From Kutzneria viridogrisea (GTDB taxonomy: Bacteria; Actinomycetota; Actinomycetes; Mycobacteriales; Pseudonocardiaceae): a DNA stretch of 64,000 bases. Made by a program: the position numbers and the translations under genes. The stretch lies in NCBI GenBank assembly GCA_014138725.1, contig JACJID010000005.1:186001-250000 (forward strand), read 5' to 3'. Of the stretch, positions 23,730 to 31,564 are shown in pieces. The notes beneath the pieces were generated by a model. The model made no database searches. It was given only the letters and a program-made list of their open reading frames with translations, and had not been told where the DNA came from. The stretch's first letter is position 1. Each line of letters opens with the position of its first letter.

Positions 23730-26084
23730 TCAGTCCACCAGGTCCAAAGCCGCATCCCTGATCGCTGTGACGTCGATGCCGTGCAGCCGGTGGGCGTCGG
23801 CCACCGTCGAGGACTGGCCGAACCCGGTCACGCCCAGCGTGGTCGTCGGCACCCCGCGCACCGCGCCGAGGAACGCCAGCGTGTGCGGGTGGCCGTCCAG
23901 CACCGTCACCAGCGGGGCCCGCTCCCGCGGTGGCAGCAGCACGTCCAGCACCGACTCGTCCACCAGTTCGGCGGGCCCGCCCGTCGGCAGCCCGGTCCGC
24001 GCCCGCGTGGCGCGGAACAACAGGTCCGCGCTGGTCACCACGTTGACCGCGGCCGAGATCCCGTGTTCGGCCAGCTCCTCGGCGGCCCGCACCGCCTGCG
24101 GCACCGTGACGCCCATCGCCGCGATCACCACGTCCACCCGCTCGGGGGCCCGCAGCCGGTAGCCGCCCGCCACGGCCTGCCGCCTGCGCTGCTCGCGGTC
24201 GGCCGCGGGCACCTCCGCCAGCGACTGGTCGACCGGCCGGGTGGACAGCCGGAAGTAGGCGCTGCACCCGTCCGGCCTGCCCACGAACCGCATGGCGTGC
24301 AACAGGGTCCACTCCAGGTCCTGGCCGAAGGCGGGCTCGTAGGCCACGACCCCCGGGTGCTCCAGTCCGACCGAGGGGGTGATGACGCTCTGGTGCGCCC
24401 CGCCCTCGGCCGCCAGCGTCACCCCGGAGGGCGTGCCCACCAGGATGGACTGGCCGCCCGCGTAGATGCCGAAGGTCCAGGGCTCCAGCGCGCGGTTCAC
24501 GAACGGGTCGTAGATGGTGCCGATCGGGATCAGCGGCTGGCCCCAGCGGCTCCACGTGGCGCCCAGCTCCCCCAGCGCGCCGACCAGGTTCACCTCGGCG
24601 ATGCCCAGTTCCACGTGCTGCCCGGTGGTGTTCTCGGCCCAGCGGATGCGGGTCTCCGGGTCGTCCGCGAACCAGTCCTCCGGCCCGACCTCGTCGGCCT
24701 TGAACACCCCCACCTTGTTCAGCCACCCGGCCAGGTTCGTGGAGGACGCCACGTCCGGCGACACCGTCACCACTCGCGCGGCCACCTCCGGCGCCGCCCT
24801 GCGCAGATCGGTGAGCAGCCGCCCCAGCGCCGCCTGCGTGGACAGCCCCGAGCCGCGATGCCCCGCCGACACCTCCACCGGCACGGTCGGCGGCGCGGTC
24901 CTCGCGATGTCAGGCCGCCGCAACCTCTCCGCGACCTGCCCGCACAGCTCCGCCTCCGCCGAGCCCACCTCGAACGGCCGCCACGGGTCGCCGACCTCGG
25001 TGTGCAGCGAACGGGCCAGCTCCGCGTACTGGTCGGGGGTGAGCAGCGCGGAGTGGTTCGCCGGGTGGCCCTCCGTGGGCAGCCCGCGGCCCTTGATCGT
25101 GTAGGCGAAGACCACCGTGGGCCTGGTCGGGTCGGCCTGCTGGAACGCCGTGGTCAGCCCGCCGAGGTCGTGCCCACCCAGGTCGCGCACCGCGCTGTGC
25201 AGGGTCGGCCCGTCCACCGAGGCGAGCATGCGCACCAGCGCCGGATCCGGTGTGCCGCCCGCGATCCTGGCCCGCAGCTCCTCCCCGCGCACCCGCAGCA
25301 GCCGCTGGTACTCCGCGTTGGGCATGCCGTCGATGCGCTGGCGGAGCAGCTCCCCGCCGTCCCGGCCGAACAGCTCCTCGAGCACGGGCCCGTACTTGCA
25401 GGTCAGCACCTCCCACCCGGCGGAGCGGAACATGCCAGCGAGCCGCTCGTAGGCGATGCCGGGCACCACGCGGTCCAGGGACTGGCGGTTGAGGTCGACC
25501 ACCCAGAGCAGTTCGCCCAGCCGCACGACCTGCGGGTCGAGCACGGCCTCCCAGACCGCCCCCTCGTCCAGTTCCGCGTCCCCGAGCAGCGCGATCATCC
25601 GCCCGTTCGGGCTGGTCTGCTTGCCGCCACCAAAGTGCGCGTCGACGTACCGCCGCGCCAGCGCAGCCCAGATCGTGGCTGTCGCACCGATGCCCACGCT
25701 GCCGGTCGAGAAGTCGACGGTGTCCGGGTCCTTCGTGCGCGAGGGGTAGGACTGGAGCCCGCCCAGGTCCCGCAACCTCGTCAGGTACTCGGTGTCCAGG
25801 TCACCCAGCAGGTGGTTGATCGCGTGTAGCACCGGCGAGGCGTGCGGTTTCACGCTGACCCGGTCCTGCGCGCTCAGGCCGGTGAACCAGAGCGCGGTCA
25901 TGATCGAGGCCATCGAGGCGGAGCTGGCCTGGTGGCCGCCGACCTTCACGCCGGAGGCATCGCCCCTGAGGTGGTTGGCGTGGTGCACGATCGAGGTCGC
26001 CAGCCAGAGGATGCGCCGTTCGACGGCGAGCAGGGTCTTGTCTGCGTCGACGCTGACGCGGGCCACGGTGGTCACGAATGACAA
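23730..26084 (-). CDS. thiamine-diphosphate enzyme related to homodimeric pyruvate dehydrogenase E1 (transketolase-like)
   Basis: 784 residues, about 100 shorter than AceE. N-terminal VHHANHLRGDASGVKVGGHQ and VKPHASPVLHAINHLLG are characteristic of the AceE group. The thiamine diphosphate motif is GDAELDEGAVWEAV with VVDLNRQSLD closing it. The pyrimidine-binding domain carries VELGIAEVNLVGALGELG with the catalytic-type Glu. No E2 or E3 gene lies nearby, so it may act in the housekeeping complex or as a separate decarboxylase/transketolase. TTG 26084 lies six bases after TATGGT (leaderless); GTG 26075 is an alternative. A CRP-type site lies upstream. Confidence 0.85.
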   Translation of the reverse strand: MSFVTTVARVSVDADKTLLAVERRILWLATSIVHHANHLRGDASGVKVGGHQASSASMASIMTALWFTGLSAQDRVSVKPHASPVLHAINHLLGDLDTEYLTRLRDLGGLQSYPSRTKDPDTVDFSTGSVGIGATATIWAALARRYVDAHFGGGKQTSPNGRMIALLGDAELDEGAVWEAVLDPQVVRLGELLWVVDLNRQSLDRVVPGIAYERLAGMFRSAGWEVLTCKYGPVLEELFGRDGGELLRQRIDGMPNAEYQRLLRVRGEELRARIAGGTPDPALVRMLASVDGPTLHSAVRDLGGHDLGGLTTAFQQADPTRPTVVFAYTIKGRGLPTEGHPANHSALLTPDQYAELARSLHTEVGDPWRPFEVGSAEAELCGQVAERLRRPDIARTAPPTVPVEVSAGHRGSGLSTQAALGRLLTDLRRAAPEVAARVVTVSPDVASSTNLAGWLNKVGVFKADEVGPEDWFADDPETRIRWAENTTGQHVELGIAEVNLVGALGELGATWSRWGQPLIPIGTIYDPFVNRALEPWTFGIYAGGQSILVGTPSGVTLAAEGGAHQSVITPSVGLEHPGVVAYEPAFGQDLEWTLLHAMRFVGRPDGCSAYFRLSTRPVDQSLAEVPAADREQRRRQAVAGGYRLRAPERVDVVIAAMGVTVPQAVRAAEELAEHGISAAVNVVTSADLLFRATRARTGLPTGGPAELVDESVLDVLLPPRERAPLVTVLDGHPHTLAFLGAVRGVPTTTLGVTGFGQSSTVADAHRLHGIDVTAIRDAALDLVD

Positions 26085-26090
26085 ACGTAA

Positions 26091-26096
26091 ACCATA
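26091..26096 (-). promoter_or_regulatory. -10 hexamer TATGGT upstream of the E1-like gene
   Basis: TATGGT, six bases (TTACGT), then TTG 26084. No ribosome-binding sequence is present. Confidence 0.45.
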
Positions 26097-26115
26097 CGGG
26101 ACGGTAACCCACTCA

Positions 26116-26131
26116 TGTGATACGCATCACT
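26116..26131. promoter_or_regulatory. CRP/GlxR-type binding site
   Basis: TGTGATACGCATCACT fits TGTGA-N6-TCACA with one mismatch in the last base. Its centre lies about 33 bp upstream of the inferred -10 of the E1-like gene. Control by a cAMP receptor protein is inferred. Confidence 0.65.
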
Positions 26132-26207
26132 TAAGTGTGCATTCAGTTTCTTTCCGTGACGACCAATCTCTGTGGATGCGCTCCCAGGCTACTGAGAGTG
26201 GCTACTA

Positions 26208-26221
26208 GTTAAACTGTTAAC
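26208..26221. promoter_or_regulatory. inverted repeat GTTAA-ACTG-TTAAC
   Basis: A perfect 5-bp inverted repeat with a four-base centre in an A/T-rich pocket of a G/C-rich genome, 106 bp before the small membrane-protein ORF. Possibly an operator; no regulator is assigned. Confidence 0.4.
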
Positions 26222-26326
26222 AGCACCTGTATTCCCCGAATGGGTGAATCTCTGCGACCGTTCTCCTGGGCTCGGTGGCACCAAGGACCGCCGGGTGTCG
26301 TGGGGGCATCAACCTTGGAGGCGGCA

Positions 26327-26428
26327 GTGGCTTTGCAGGTGGCAGCACTGGTCGTGGCCAGTCTGGTGTTACTGGTCCGGATCGTCGTCGCACTCTACGA
26401 CCGACCCTCGAAGCCGACAGGTCGGTAG
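26327..26428 (+). CDS. small single-pass membrane protein, 33 aa
   Basis: GTG 26327 follows GGAGG by six bases. The product is one hydrophobic helix (ALQVAALVVASLVLLVRIVV) and a short basic tail. The stop TAG is six bases before the GTG of the 125-aa gene, suggesting an operon. Only the good ribosome site and clean helix support it. Confidence 0.45.
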   Translation: MALQVAALVVASLVLLVRIVVALYDRPSKPTGR

Positions 26429-26434
26429 GCCGCC

Positions 26435-26812
26435 GTGGACAGGGCCTTGCGCAAGCTCGCCGAACTGCGTGAATGCGGTTTCCAGTTCATGAACCTGCCC
26501 GATGCCGACGGCCAACTGGACCGGATCATGGGTTTCCGGCACCTGCGGGGTTACCTGGATTCGCTGGTCTTCCGCTCGGAGACCGAGGCCCGCGCCGGAC
26601 GCATTCCCGCCGTGCACGCCTCCACCCGGCACGTGCGCGCCGTCTGGCTGTACGAGGGCACCCTCTCCGACACCATCGACCGCCTACTGGAGCTGCCGCT
26701 GCCCGGCGCCCCCACGGCCCCCACCCTGGCCAAGTGCGGCTCGGCCCCCGACCTGCTGCCCAACGGCCTGAACCCGTTCCAGCTGTGGACCCCACCGGGC
26801 GCGACGGCCTGA
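26435..26812 (+). CDS. hypothetical protein, 125 aa
   Basis: Soluble protein starting MDRALRKLAELRECGFQFMN, with MGFRHLRGYLDSLVFRSETE and AVHASTRHVRAVWLYEGTLS in the middle and a Pro-rich C-terminus. No family recognised. The GTG start has no clear ribosome site, so translation may depend on the small ORF before it. A double-DnaA-box repeat (26824-26935) begins 12 bp after the stop. Confidence 0.6.
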   Translation: MDRALRKLAELRECGFQFMNLPDADGQLDRIMGFRHLRGYLDSLVFRSETEARAGRIPAVHASTRHVRAVWLYEGTLSDTIDRLLELPLPGAPTAPTLAKCGSAPDLLPNGLNPFQLWTPPGATA

Positions 26813-26823
26813 CCCACCCAGTC

Positions 26824-26935
26824 CATCCCCCGCCACTCCCTGGGGGGCGACCCCGTTTCCAGCCTACCGCCCGCCCCACCCCGTTGATCTTGCTGAAGAT
26901 CCACATGTGGACAGCTCGCCGCCTGGGGACAACTC
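26824..26935 (-). repeat. dispersed intergenic repeat with two DnaA-box-like nonamers (copy R1)
   Basis: Read on the minus strand: TTGTCCCCA (26924-26932), nine-base spacer GGCGGCGAG, CTGTCCACA (26906-26914), the hairpin GATCTT-CAGC-AAGATC, then GGCGGTAGGCTGG, GGGGTCGCCCCCC and GGGAGTGGCGGGGGATG. It shares order and sequence with R2, R3 and R4. Here both nonamers have drifted by one base from TTGTCCACA. Confidence 0.88.
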
Positions 26936-26948
26936 AAGTCTGCGCAGG

Positions 26949-27686
26949 TCAGCCGGGTAGCGAGATGTGTAGGATGCGCCCGGTCGTGGTGAACCCGGCC
27001 CGGTTGTAGATCGCAGCCTCACGCTCACCCGCGGCCGTCAGGAAGGGCGTGTCCAGGCCCGCGTTGTACGCCGTGCGCGTCAGGTAGCTGGTGACGGCCG
27101 CGGCGATGCCACGTCGCTGCCAGGCGGGCCGCACGCCGATGCCCGCGATCTCCGTGGCGCCCGCGATCGGGGCGGTGTACATGCCGCCGCCGGCCGGCTC
27201 GCCGGACCGGGTCCGCACCAGCATCGCCATGCCGCCACGGTTGAGCATGGCGCGGGTCCTCGCCACGTCGGTGGCCTCGGGCGCGGGACTGCCGTACGCC
27301 TCGCACAGCGCGGTGTGCAGCGCCAGCAGATCCTCGTCGGAGGTCACTGTGAGCGCCTCGAACTCGGGGTCCAGCTCGATCTCGGGCACCGACTCCGGGG
27401 TGCAGGTCATCAGCGGGTGCAGCTGCTCCACCTCGAACCCGGCCGACTCCAGCCGCGGCCGCACGGCGGGGGCGCTGGCGGGCACGTACTCCAGCCGCGG
27501 CTTGCGGTTGCGGGAGCGGAACTCGGCGACCAGCACGTCGACCTCGGCGGACGTGGGCTCGGCACCGATCTCCGGCATCGCGTAGTTCACGTACGGGTTG
27601 TCGCTGTGCGCGTCGAACCCGGCGAGGAACGGCCCGATCCGGGTGTCGCGGCCCGCCAGCAGGTACTCGGTGATCTGCGTGTCCAC
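26949..27686 (-). CDS. GNAT-family N-acetyltransferase
   Basis: 245 residues from GTG 27686, seven bases after TAGCCT (leaderless). The C-terminal half holds the GNAT core: GGMYTAPIAGATEIAGIGVR, then the acetyl-CoA loop PAWQRRGIAAAVTSYLTR and AAIYNRAGFTTTGRILHIS. The N-terminal half looks like a degenerate second acetyltransferase domain (VNYAMPEIGAEPTSAEVDVL). Substrate unknown. Divergent from the merR gene with 87 bp between starts. Confidence 0.88.
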   Translation of the reverse strand: MDTQITEYLLAGRDTRIGPFLAGFDAHSDNPYVNYAMPEIGAEPTSAEVDVLVAEFRSRNRKPRLEYVPASAPAVRPRLESAGFEVEQLHPLMTCTPESVPEIELDPEFEALTVTSDEDLLALHTALCEAYGSPAPEATDVARTRAMLNRGGMAMLVRTRSGEPAGGGMYTAPIAGATEIAGIGVRPAWQRRGIAAAVTSYLTRTAYNAGLDTPFLTAAGEREAAIYNRAGFTTTGRILHISLPG

Positions 27687-27691
27687 GGCGC

Positions 27692-27713
27692 GCAGGCTAG
27701 CCCCGGCGGCCCC
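27692..27713 (-). promoter_or_regulatory. leaderless promoter of the GNAT gene
   Basis: The -10 TAGCCT (27694-27699) is separated from GTG 27686 by GCGCGCC. No Shine-Dalgarno sequence precedes the start. Confidence 0.45.
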
Positions 27714-27761
27714 GGCGCACACCGGGTTTTCGCCCCTGGCCTTGACGTCGGTGTGAAGGTC

Positions 27762-27767
27762 TAGCTT
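27762..27767 (+). promoter_or_regulatory. -10 hexamer TAGCTT of the merR-thioredoxin operon
   Basis: TAGCTT, six bases (CGGTCC), then ATG 27774. The 19-bp-spaced MerR operator expected here cannot be fixed by eye; GTGAAGGTCTAGCTTC overlaps the -10. Confidence 0.5.
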
Positions 27768-27773
27768 CGGTCC

Positions 27774-28145
27774 ATGCGCATCGGTGAACTCGCCGAACTG
27801 ACCGGCACCTCGACCAGGTCGCTGCGGTACTACGAGGAGCAGGGCCTGCTGTCGGCACGGCGGGACGCCAAGGGCTACCGCGAGTACGACGAGGCCGATC
27901 TGCGGGCGGTCCGGGAGATCCGCTCGCTGCTGGCGATCGGCTTCGGGCTGGAGGACACCCGGCCGTTCGTGGCCTGCCTGCGGGCGGGCGGCGCCAGCGG
28001 GGACTCCTGCCCGGACTCGGTGGCCGTCTACCGGCGCAAGCTCGCCGAGATCGACGACTGCATCGACCGGTTGCAGGCGGTGCGCACACAACTGGCCAGG
28101 TCCATCGACAGGTGTTCAGGGGAGAGACGATGCTGCCCGAGGTGA
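27774..28145 (+). CDS. MerR-family transcription regulator, probably redox-sensing
   Basis: 123 residues. N-terminal winged helix MRIGELAELTGTSTRSLRYY, then EEQGLLSARRDAKGYREYDE. The C-terminal part holds Cys residues in FVACLRAGGASGDSCPDS and a terminal RCSGERRCCPR, which could bind metal or form disulfides. The last 16 bases overlap the start of a thioredoxin gene, so it probably controls its own operon by thiol state; this is inferred. ATG 27774 lies six bases after TAGCTT, giving a leaderless message. Confidence 0.9.
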   Translation: MRIGELAELTGTSTRSLRYYEEQGLLSARRDAKGYREYDEADLRAVREIRSLLAIGFGLEDTRPFVACLRAGGASGDSCPDSVAVYRRKLAEIDDCIDRLQAVRTQLARSIDRCSGERRCCPR

Positions 28146-28441
28146 CCGACGCCGACTTCGGCGAACAGGTGCTGACCAGCGACAAGCCGGTGCTGGTGGA
28201 GTTCTGGGCGAGTTGGTGCGGGCCCTGCCGCATGGTGGGACCGGTGCTGGCCCAGATCGCCGAGGAGCACGCCGAGCGGCTGCGCGTGGTCAAGCTCGAC
28301 ATGGACGCCAGTCCGGGGACCGCCCGCGACTACCAGGTCATGGCCGCGCCGACCATGCTGCTGTTCGAGAAAGGGCAGGTCACGCGAACCATCGTGGGGG
28401 CAAAGCCCAAGGCCGCGCTGGAACGGGTTCTCTTCGGCTGA
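28130..28441 (+). CDS. thioredoxin
   Basis: 103 residues from ATG 28130, three bases after GGGGAGAG. The fold is complete: KPVLVEFWASWCGPCRMVGP with the WCGPC active site, VKLDMDASPGTARDYQVMAA and the cis-Pro motif APTMLLFEKGQ. Cytoplasmic disulfide reductase, possible electron donor for MsrA. Overlaps the merR gene by 16 bases in another frame. Confidence 0.95.
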   Translation: MLPEVTDADFGEQVLTSDKPVLVEFWASWCGPCRMVGPVLAQIAEEHAERLRVVKLDMDASPGTARDYQVMAAPTMLLFEKGQVTRTIVGAKPKAALERVLFG

Positions 28442-28533
28442 TCGGGTGCCGCGCTTGCGCGTGACGGCCGTCTCGCTGACACTCCGAATTCGTACCGGGT
28501 CACACCCTGCACGATCCGGTGGTGAGGTGAGTG

Positions 28534-29448
28534 ATGAGCCCGATGAGGGTCCTCCGACAACTCGAAGACGCCCTGGAGCACGGACCGTTCGAGCGCGCGC
28601 TGACATTGGCCGTCGATGCCAGCGGGCTGAGCCTGCACCAACTGCAGTGCTCACTGGCCGATCAGGGCGTGCAGATCAGCACCACAACCCTGTCCTACTG
28701 GAAGAACGGCCGCAGCAGGCCGGAGCGCCCCGACTCGCTGCGCGGCCTGGCAGTGCTCGAGACAGTGCTGGAACTGGAGCCCGGGGCGCTGGCCGGGCTG
28801 CTGGGCCCGCGCCGACCGCGGGGCCGCTGGCTCGACCCCACGGTCGGCCAGATGTGGGGCGGGGTCAGCTACCTGGAACCGCTGCTGACCTGGCTGGACA
28901 TGCCCTCGCGGGCGCCGCTGCGCAGGCTGAGCCTGCACGAGGCGCTGCACGTGGGCCCGGACCGGATCAACCGCAGGCTGCAGATCCGCGAGGTGCTGCG
29001 GGCCAGTGAGCAGCGGGTGGGCCGGACCGTGGCGATGCTGCGGGGCATTCCCGGCGGCTCGCCGCCCGCGCTGACCTCCACCCGGTACTGCCGGGTGGGG
29101 CGGGTGCGCTCGGTCGCCGCCGACGCGTTCCTGATCGCCGAGCTGGTGTTCGACCGCCAGCTGGCCGAGGGCGAGACGACGATCCTGGAGTACGAGTTCG
29201 AGTTCGCCGACACGGTGCCCGACGACCGCTACGACCGGCGGTTCATGCAGCGCACCTCGGAACACCTACAGGAGGTGCACTTCTCGCCGGAAGCGCTGCC
29301 CGCGAGCTGCCAGTCGTACCGGATGGACTCGCCGACCTCGGCTGAGGACGTGCTGGGCGAGGTGCGGGTCGACGCCGCGCACCCCGCCCACCTGGCCCAG
29401 GTCGACGTCTCACCCGGCATCTACGGGCTGAGCTGGACCTGGGCCTGA
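28534..29448 (+). CDS. hypothetical protein with XRE-like N-terminus, 304 aa
   Basis: ATG 28534 lies after GGTGAGGTGA. Residues 25-75 (LSLHQLQCSLADQGVQISTT, TLSYWKNGRSRPERPDSL) look like a helix-turn-helix of the XRE type, in which an operator-reading helix is STTTLSYWKNG. The remainder is a beta-rich domain (STRYCRVGRVRSVAADAFLI; ETTILEYEFEFADTVPDDRY; CQSYRMDSPTSAEDVLGEVR) with no recognised family. Possibly a ligand-binding regulator specific to actinobacteria. Confidence 0.75.
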   Translation: MSPMRVLRQLEDALEHGPFERALTLAVDASGLSLHQLQCSLADQGVQISTTTLSYWKNGRSRPERPDSLRGLAVLETVLELEPGALAGLLGPRRPRGRWLDPTVGQMWGGVSYLEPLLTWLDMPSRAPLRRLSLHEALHVGPDRINRRLQIREVLRASEQRVGRTVAMLRGIPGGSPPALTSTRYCRVGRVRSVAADAFLIAELVFDRQLAEGETTILEYEFEFADTVPDDRYDRRFMQRTSEHLQEVHFSPEALPASCQSYRMDSPTSAEDVLGEVRVDAAHPAHLAQVDVSPGIYGLSWTWA

Positions 29449-29453
29449 GCGGT

Positions 29454-29963
29454 TCAGCCGCGCACGGACCCGACCATCAGGTGGCCGCCGTTGAACACGT
29501 GGCCGCCGGTCCAGGTGACCGTCACGGGCCCGCGCACGCCGTCCAGCGAGAACTCCAGGGCGGCGGGCGCGGGCGCGTCCGGGTCGTCGCCGTCGGCGAC
29601 CGGGATGCCGGTCCAGCGCAGCGGCAGTTCGGCCGCGTGGCCCGGGCCCACGGTCACCGGCGGGGCGGCGGCTCCCTCCTGCTCGGCGCGGGTGGGCAGC
29701 AGCGCGCCGTTGCCGTCCACGAAACGCGGGTCGAGCAGGTAGCCGGACAGGGTGCAGCTCGCGCCCTGGTTGGCGGTCAGCGTCAGGAACGAGGCGCGCT
29801 GACCGACCCCGGGGTCGATCTGACCGAGTGTGCCGTTGAGGTCGGCGGCCGAGCACGTGCTGTAGTGCGGCGCGGGTGCGGCGGTCGCGACCCCCGCGGT
29901 GCTGCCGACCAGGATCGCGGCCATCACGAGAGCGGCTGCGGAGCGCGTGGTGCTCGTCCTCAA
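29454..29963 (-). CDS. exported DUF4232-type protein
   Basis: 169 residues from TTG 29963, which follows GGAGGG at a seven-base spacing. The Sec signal peptide ends at ATA-APAP. The mature domain (CSAADLNGTLGQIDPGVGQR; LTLTANQGASCTLSGYLLDP; LPLRWTGIPV) has the Cys pair and beta pattern of DUF4232. No lipobox Cys follows the signal, so it should be secreted or wall-associated. Convergent with the 304-aa gene, five bases between stops. Confidence 0.85.
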   Translation of the reverse strand: MRTSTTRSAAALVMAAILVGSTAGVATAAPAPHYSTCSAADLNGTLGQIDPGVGQRASFLTLTANQGASCTLSGYLLDPRFVDGNGALLPTRAEQEGAAAPPVTVGPGHAAELPLRWTGIPVADGDDPDAPAPAALEFSLDGVRGPVTVTWTGGHVFNGGHLMVGSVRG

Positions 29964-30050
29964 GAGAATTCCCTCCAGTCACTTTGTGTAATCAGTAGAC
30001 GTCTGATAACTCGACAGCGTTGATCCACAGTGACGCCTGTCACTACTCAC

Positions 30051-30066
30051 TGTTCCACGTGGAACC
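30051..30066. promoter_or_regulatory. parS-like ParB-binding site
   Basis: TGTTCCACGTGGAACC contains the perfect 14-bp palindrome GTTCCACGTGGAAC. This is the chromosomal centromere motif bound by ParB: the CACGTG core flanked by GTT/AAC arms. It is intergenic, 10 bp from the stop of the binding-protein gene. parS sites cluster near oriC. Confidence 0.75.
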
Positions 30067-30076
30067 GGCGCTCCGG

Positions 30077-31564
30077 TCAACGTCCGGGGGTCATCGGCTG
30101 CCCGCTTCTGGCGGAGGACAGTTGCACGAAGTCGACCTTGCCGGTGGGGTCGCGGCGCAGGATCGGCACGGCTTTCGCGATCGGGTTGCCCGAGTTGTCC
30201 AACGAGATCCAGCCACTGGCCCCCGGCACGGCCTGGCTGTCGTGCAGTCGATTCCACTCCTGCTCGACATCGGCCGGGCCGACCGACAACCCGCCCTGGT
30301 TCGCGATCAGCTGGGTCGCCTTCACGACGGTGGCGACCGCGTCGTAGGCCATGATCGCCACCCCGTCGTCCAGCGAGTCCCGGTCAGCCTGGAACAGGCT
30401 GCCGTAACAGGTGTCCCGGCAGCCCCGGAAGACGGCCGCCGCCTGCGACTGCACCGCATCGGGCCTCGTGGTCCAGGTGGCCGGGTGCGCGAGCCCGGTG
30501 TAGAGCAGGGTCACGTTCGTGGCCAGGCCCTGCCGGAACTGCTCGCCGGGGTCGGTCAGGTTCGTGGCGTCGTCCCCCGCGACCACCGTCAGGTGCTTGC
30601 CCGTGCACTGCCTGCCGGAGAGCCTGCTGACGAAATCGCCCAACGCCTTGCCCCGCCCCGCGAAGAAGATGGCGTCCGGGGAGTTGTAACAGATGTCCGA
30701 CAACATCTGCTGGAACGTGTTGACCACACCGCTCAGCGAGGAGTCGAACTTCTCCGTCTGGCCGACCAGGCGGTGTTCGGCGTCCGGGAAGTTGGCGGCG
30801 AACGCGCTGGCGATGGTGGCCGAGTAGTTGTCGGTGGCGTTGACGTCCTGCACCAGCATCGCCTGCGTGGTCGACTGGTGCAGGTACGCCACGACCGCCT
30901 TCACCTGGTCCGAGTTGGACGGGGCGATGCGGACCAGGCCGGGGATGCCGCTGAAGTTGTCCGCGGTGATCCTGGACCCGACCGAGGGGATGTGCGCCTG
31001 GGACAGGCTGAGCACGGCGTCGTGGGTGCTGGTCAGGCTCTGCCCGAGCCCGGAGACGGCCACCAGGTGGTCCTCGCCGACCGCCCGGCGCTTGAGGTCC
31101 TCGACCACCGGGCGCCACTGGTCGCTGCGGCTGCCGGTGTTGGCGATCAGGATCCTGATCCGCGGCAGGCTGCCGGAGGTGTTGGCCACGACCTGCGCCA
31201 GCGCGGCGCCCTGCAACTCGTGCCGCACCGCCACCGGTGTGCTGCTGTCCTGGTCGGTGGGCAGCGTCGGCTGCATGACCGCGATGCTGACGTAGGGCTT
31301 GCCGCTGGCCAGCACTTCCTTGTTCTGCTTGAGGATCAGGTCCGACACCTCGGCCAGGTCCTCGGAGAAGTGGTAGCTGCCATCGGTGACGCCCACGCAC
31401 TCCCCGGTGCTCGCCGCGTCCACCCCGTCCGCGCAGTGGCCGCGGGTGAACCACAGGTAGCCACCGACCCCGAACACCAGAACGACGGGCAGCACCAGGG
31501 CGATCGTGCGCAACGCCTTGGACAGCAAGGACTTCGGCACCGGGATGATCGGGTTCTGGTTCAC
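30077..31564 (-). CDS. membrane-anchored type-1 periplasmic-binding (LivJ-like) protein
   Basis: 495 residues from GTG 31564, which overlaps the NTPase stop (GTGA). A membrane anchor at residues 15-37 (ALRTIALVLPVVLVFGVGGY) is followed by an extracytoplasmic Cys-bearing stretch (HCADGVDAASTGECVGVTDG) and a two-lobed type-1 binding fold: SIAVMQPTL, RIRILIANTGSRSDQWRPVV, IPSVGSRITADNFSGIPGLV and DAIFFAGRGKALGDFVSRLS. No permease is encoded nearby, so it is unlikely to serve an ordinary importer. Coupling to a STAND-like NTPase suggests sensing of an external ligand. Confidence 0.85.
   Translation of the reverse strand: MNQNPIIPVPKSLLSKALRTIALVLPVVLVFGVGGYLWFTRGHCADGVDAASTGECVGVTDGSYHFSEDLAEVSDLILKQNKEVLASGKPYVSIAVMQPTLPTDQDSSTPVAVRHELQGAALAQVVANTSGSLPRIRILIANTGSRSDQWRPVVEDLKRRAVGEDHLVAVSGLGQSLTSTHDAVLSLSQAHIPSVGSRITADNFSGIPGLVRIAPSNSDQVKAVVAYLHQSTTQAMLVQDVNATDNYSATIASAFAANFPDAEHRLVGQTEKFDSSLSGVVNTFQQMLSDICYNSPDAIFFAGRGKALGDFVSRLSGRQCTGKHLTVVAGDDATNLTDPGEQFRQGLATNVTLLYTGLAHPATWTTRPDAVQSQAAAVFRGCRDTCYGSLFQADRDSLDDGVAIMAYDAVATVVKATQLIANQGGLSVGPADVEQEWNRLHDSQAVPGASGWISLDNSGNPIAKAVPILRRDPTGKVDFVQLSSARSGQPMTPGR

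Noticed and set aside
24605-24620. AGTTCCACGTGCTGCC, partial parS match
   Set aside because: Only one arm fits; the other side lacks GGAAC, and it lies within the E1-like coding sequence where these codons are ordinary.
30077-31564. Assignment as part of a branched-chain amino acid ABC importer
   Set aside because: No permease or ATPase of the Liv type is adjacent, and the protein has a membrane anchor and is coupled to a STAND-like NTPase.
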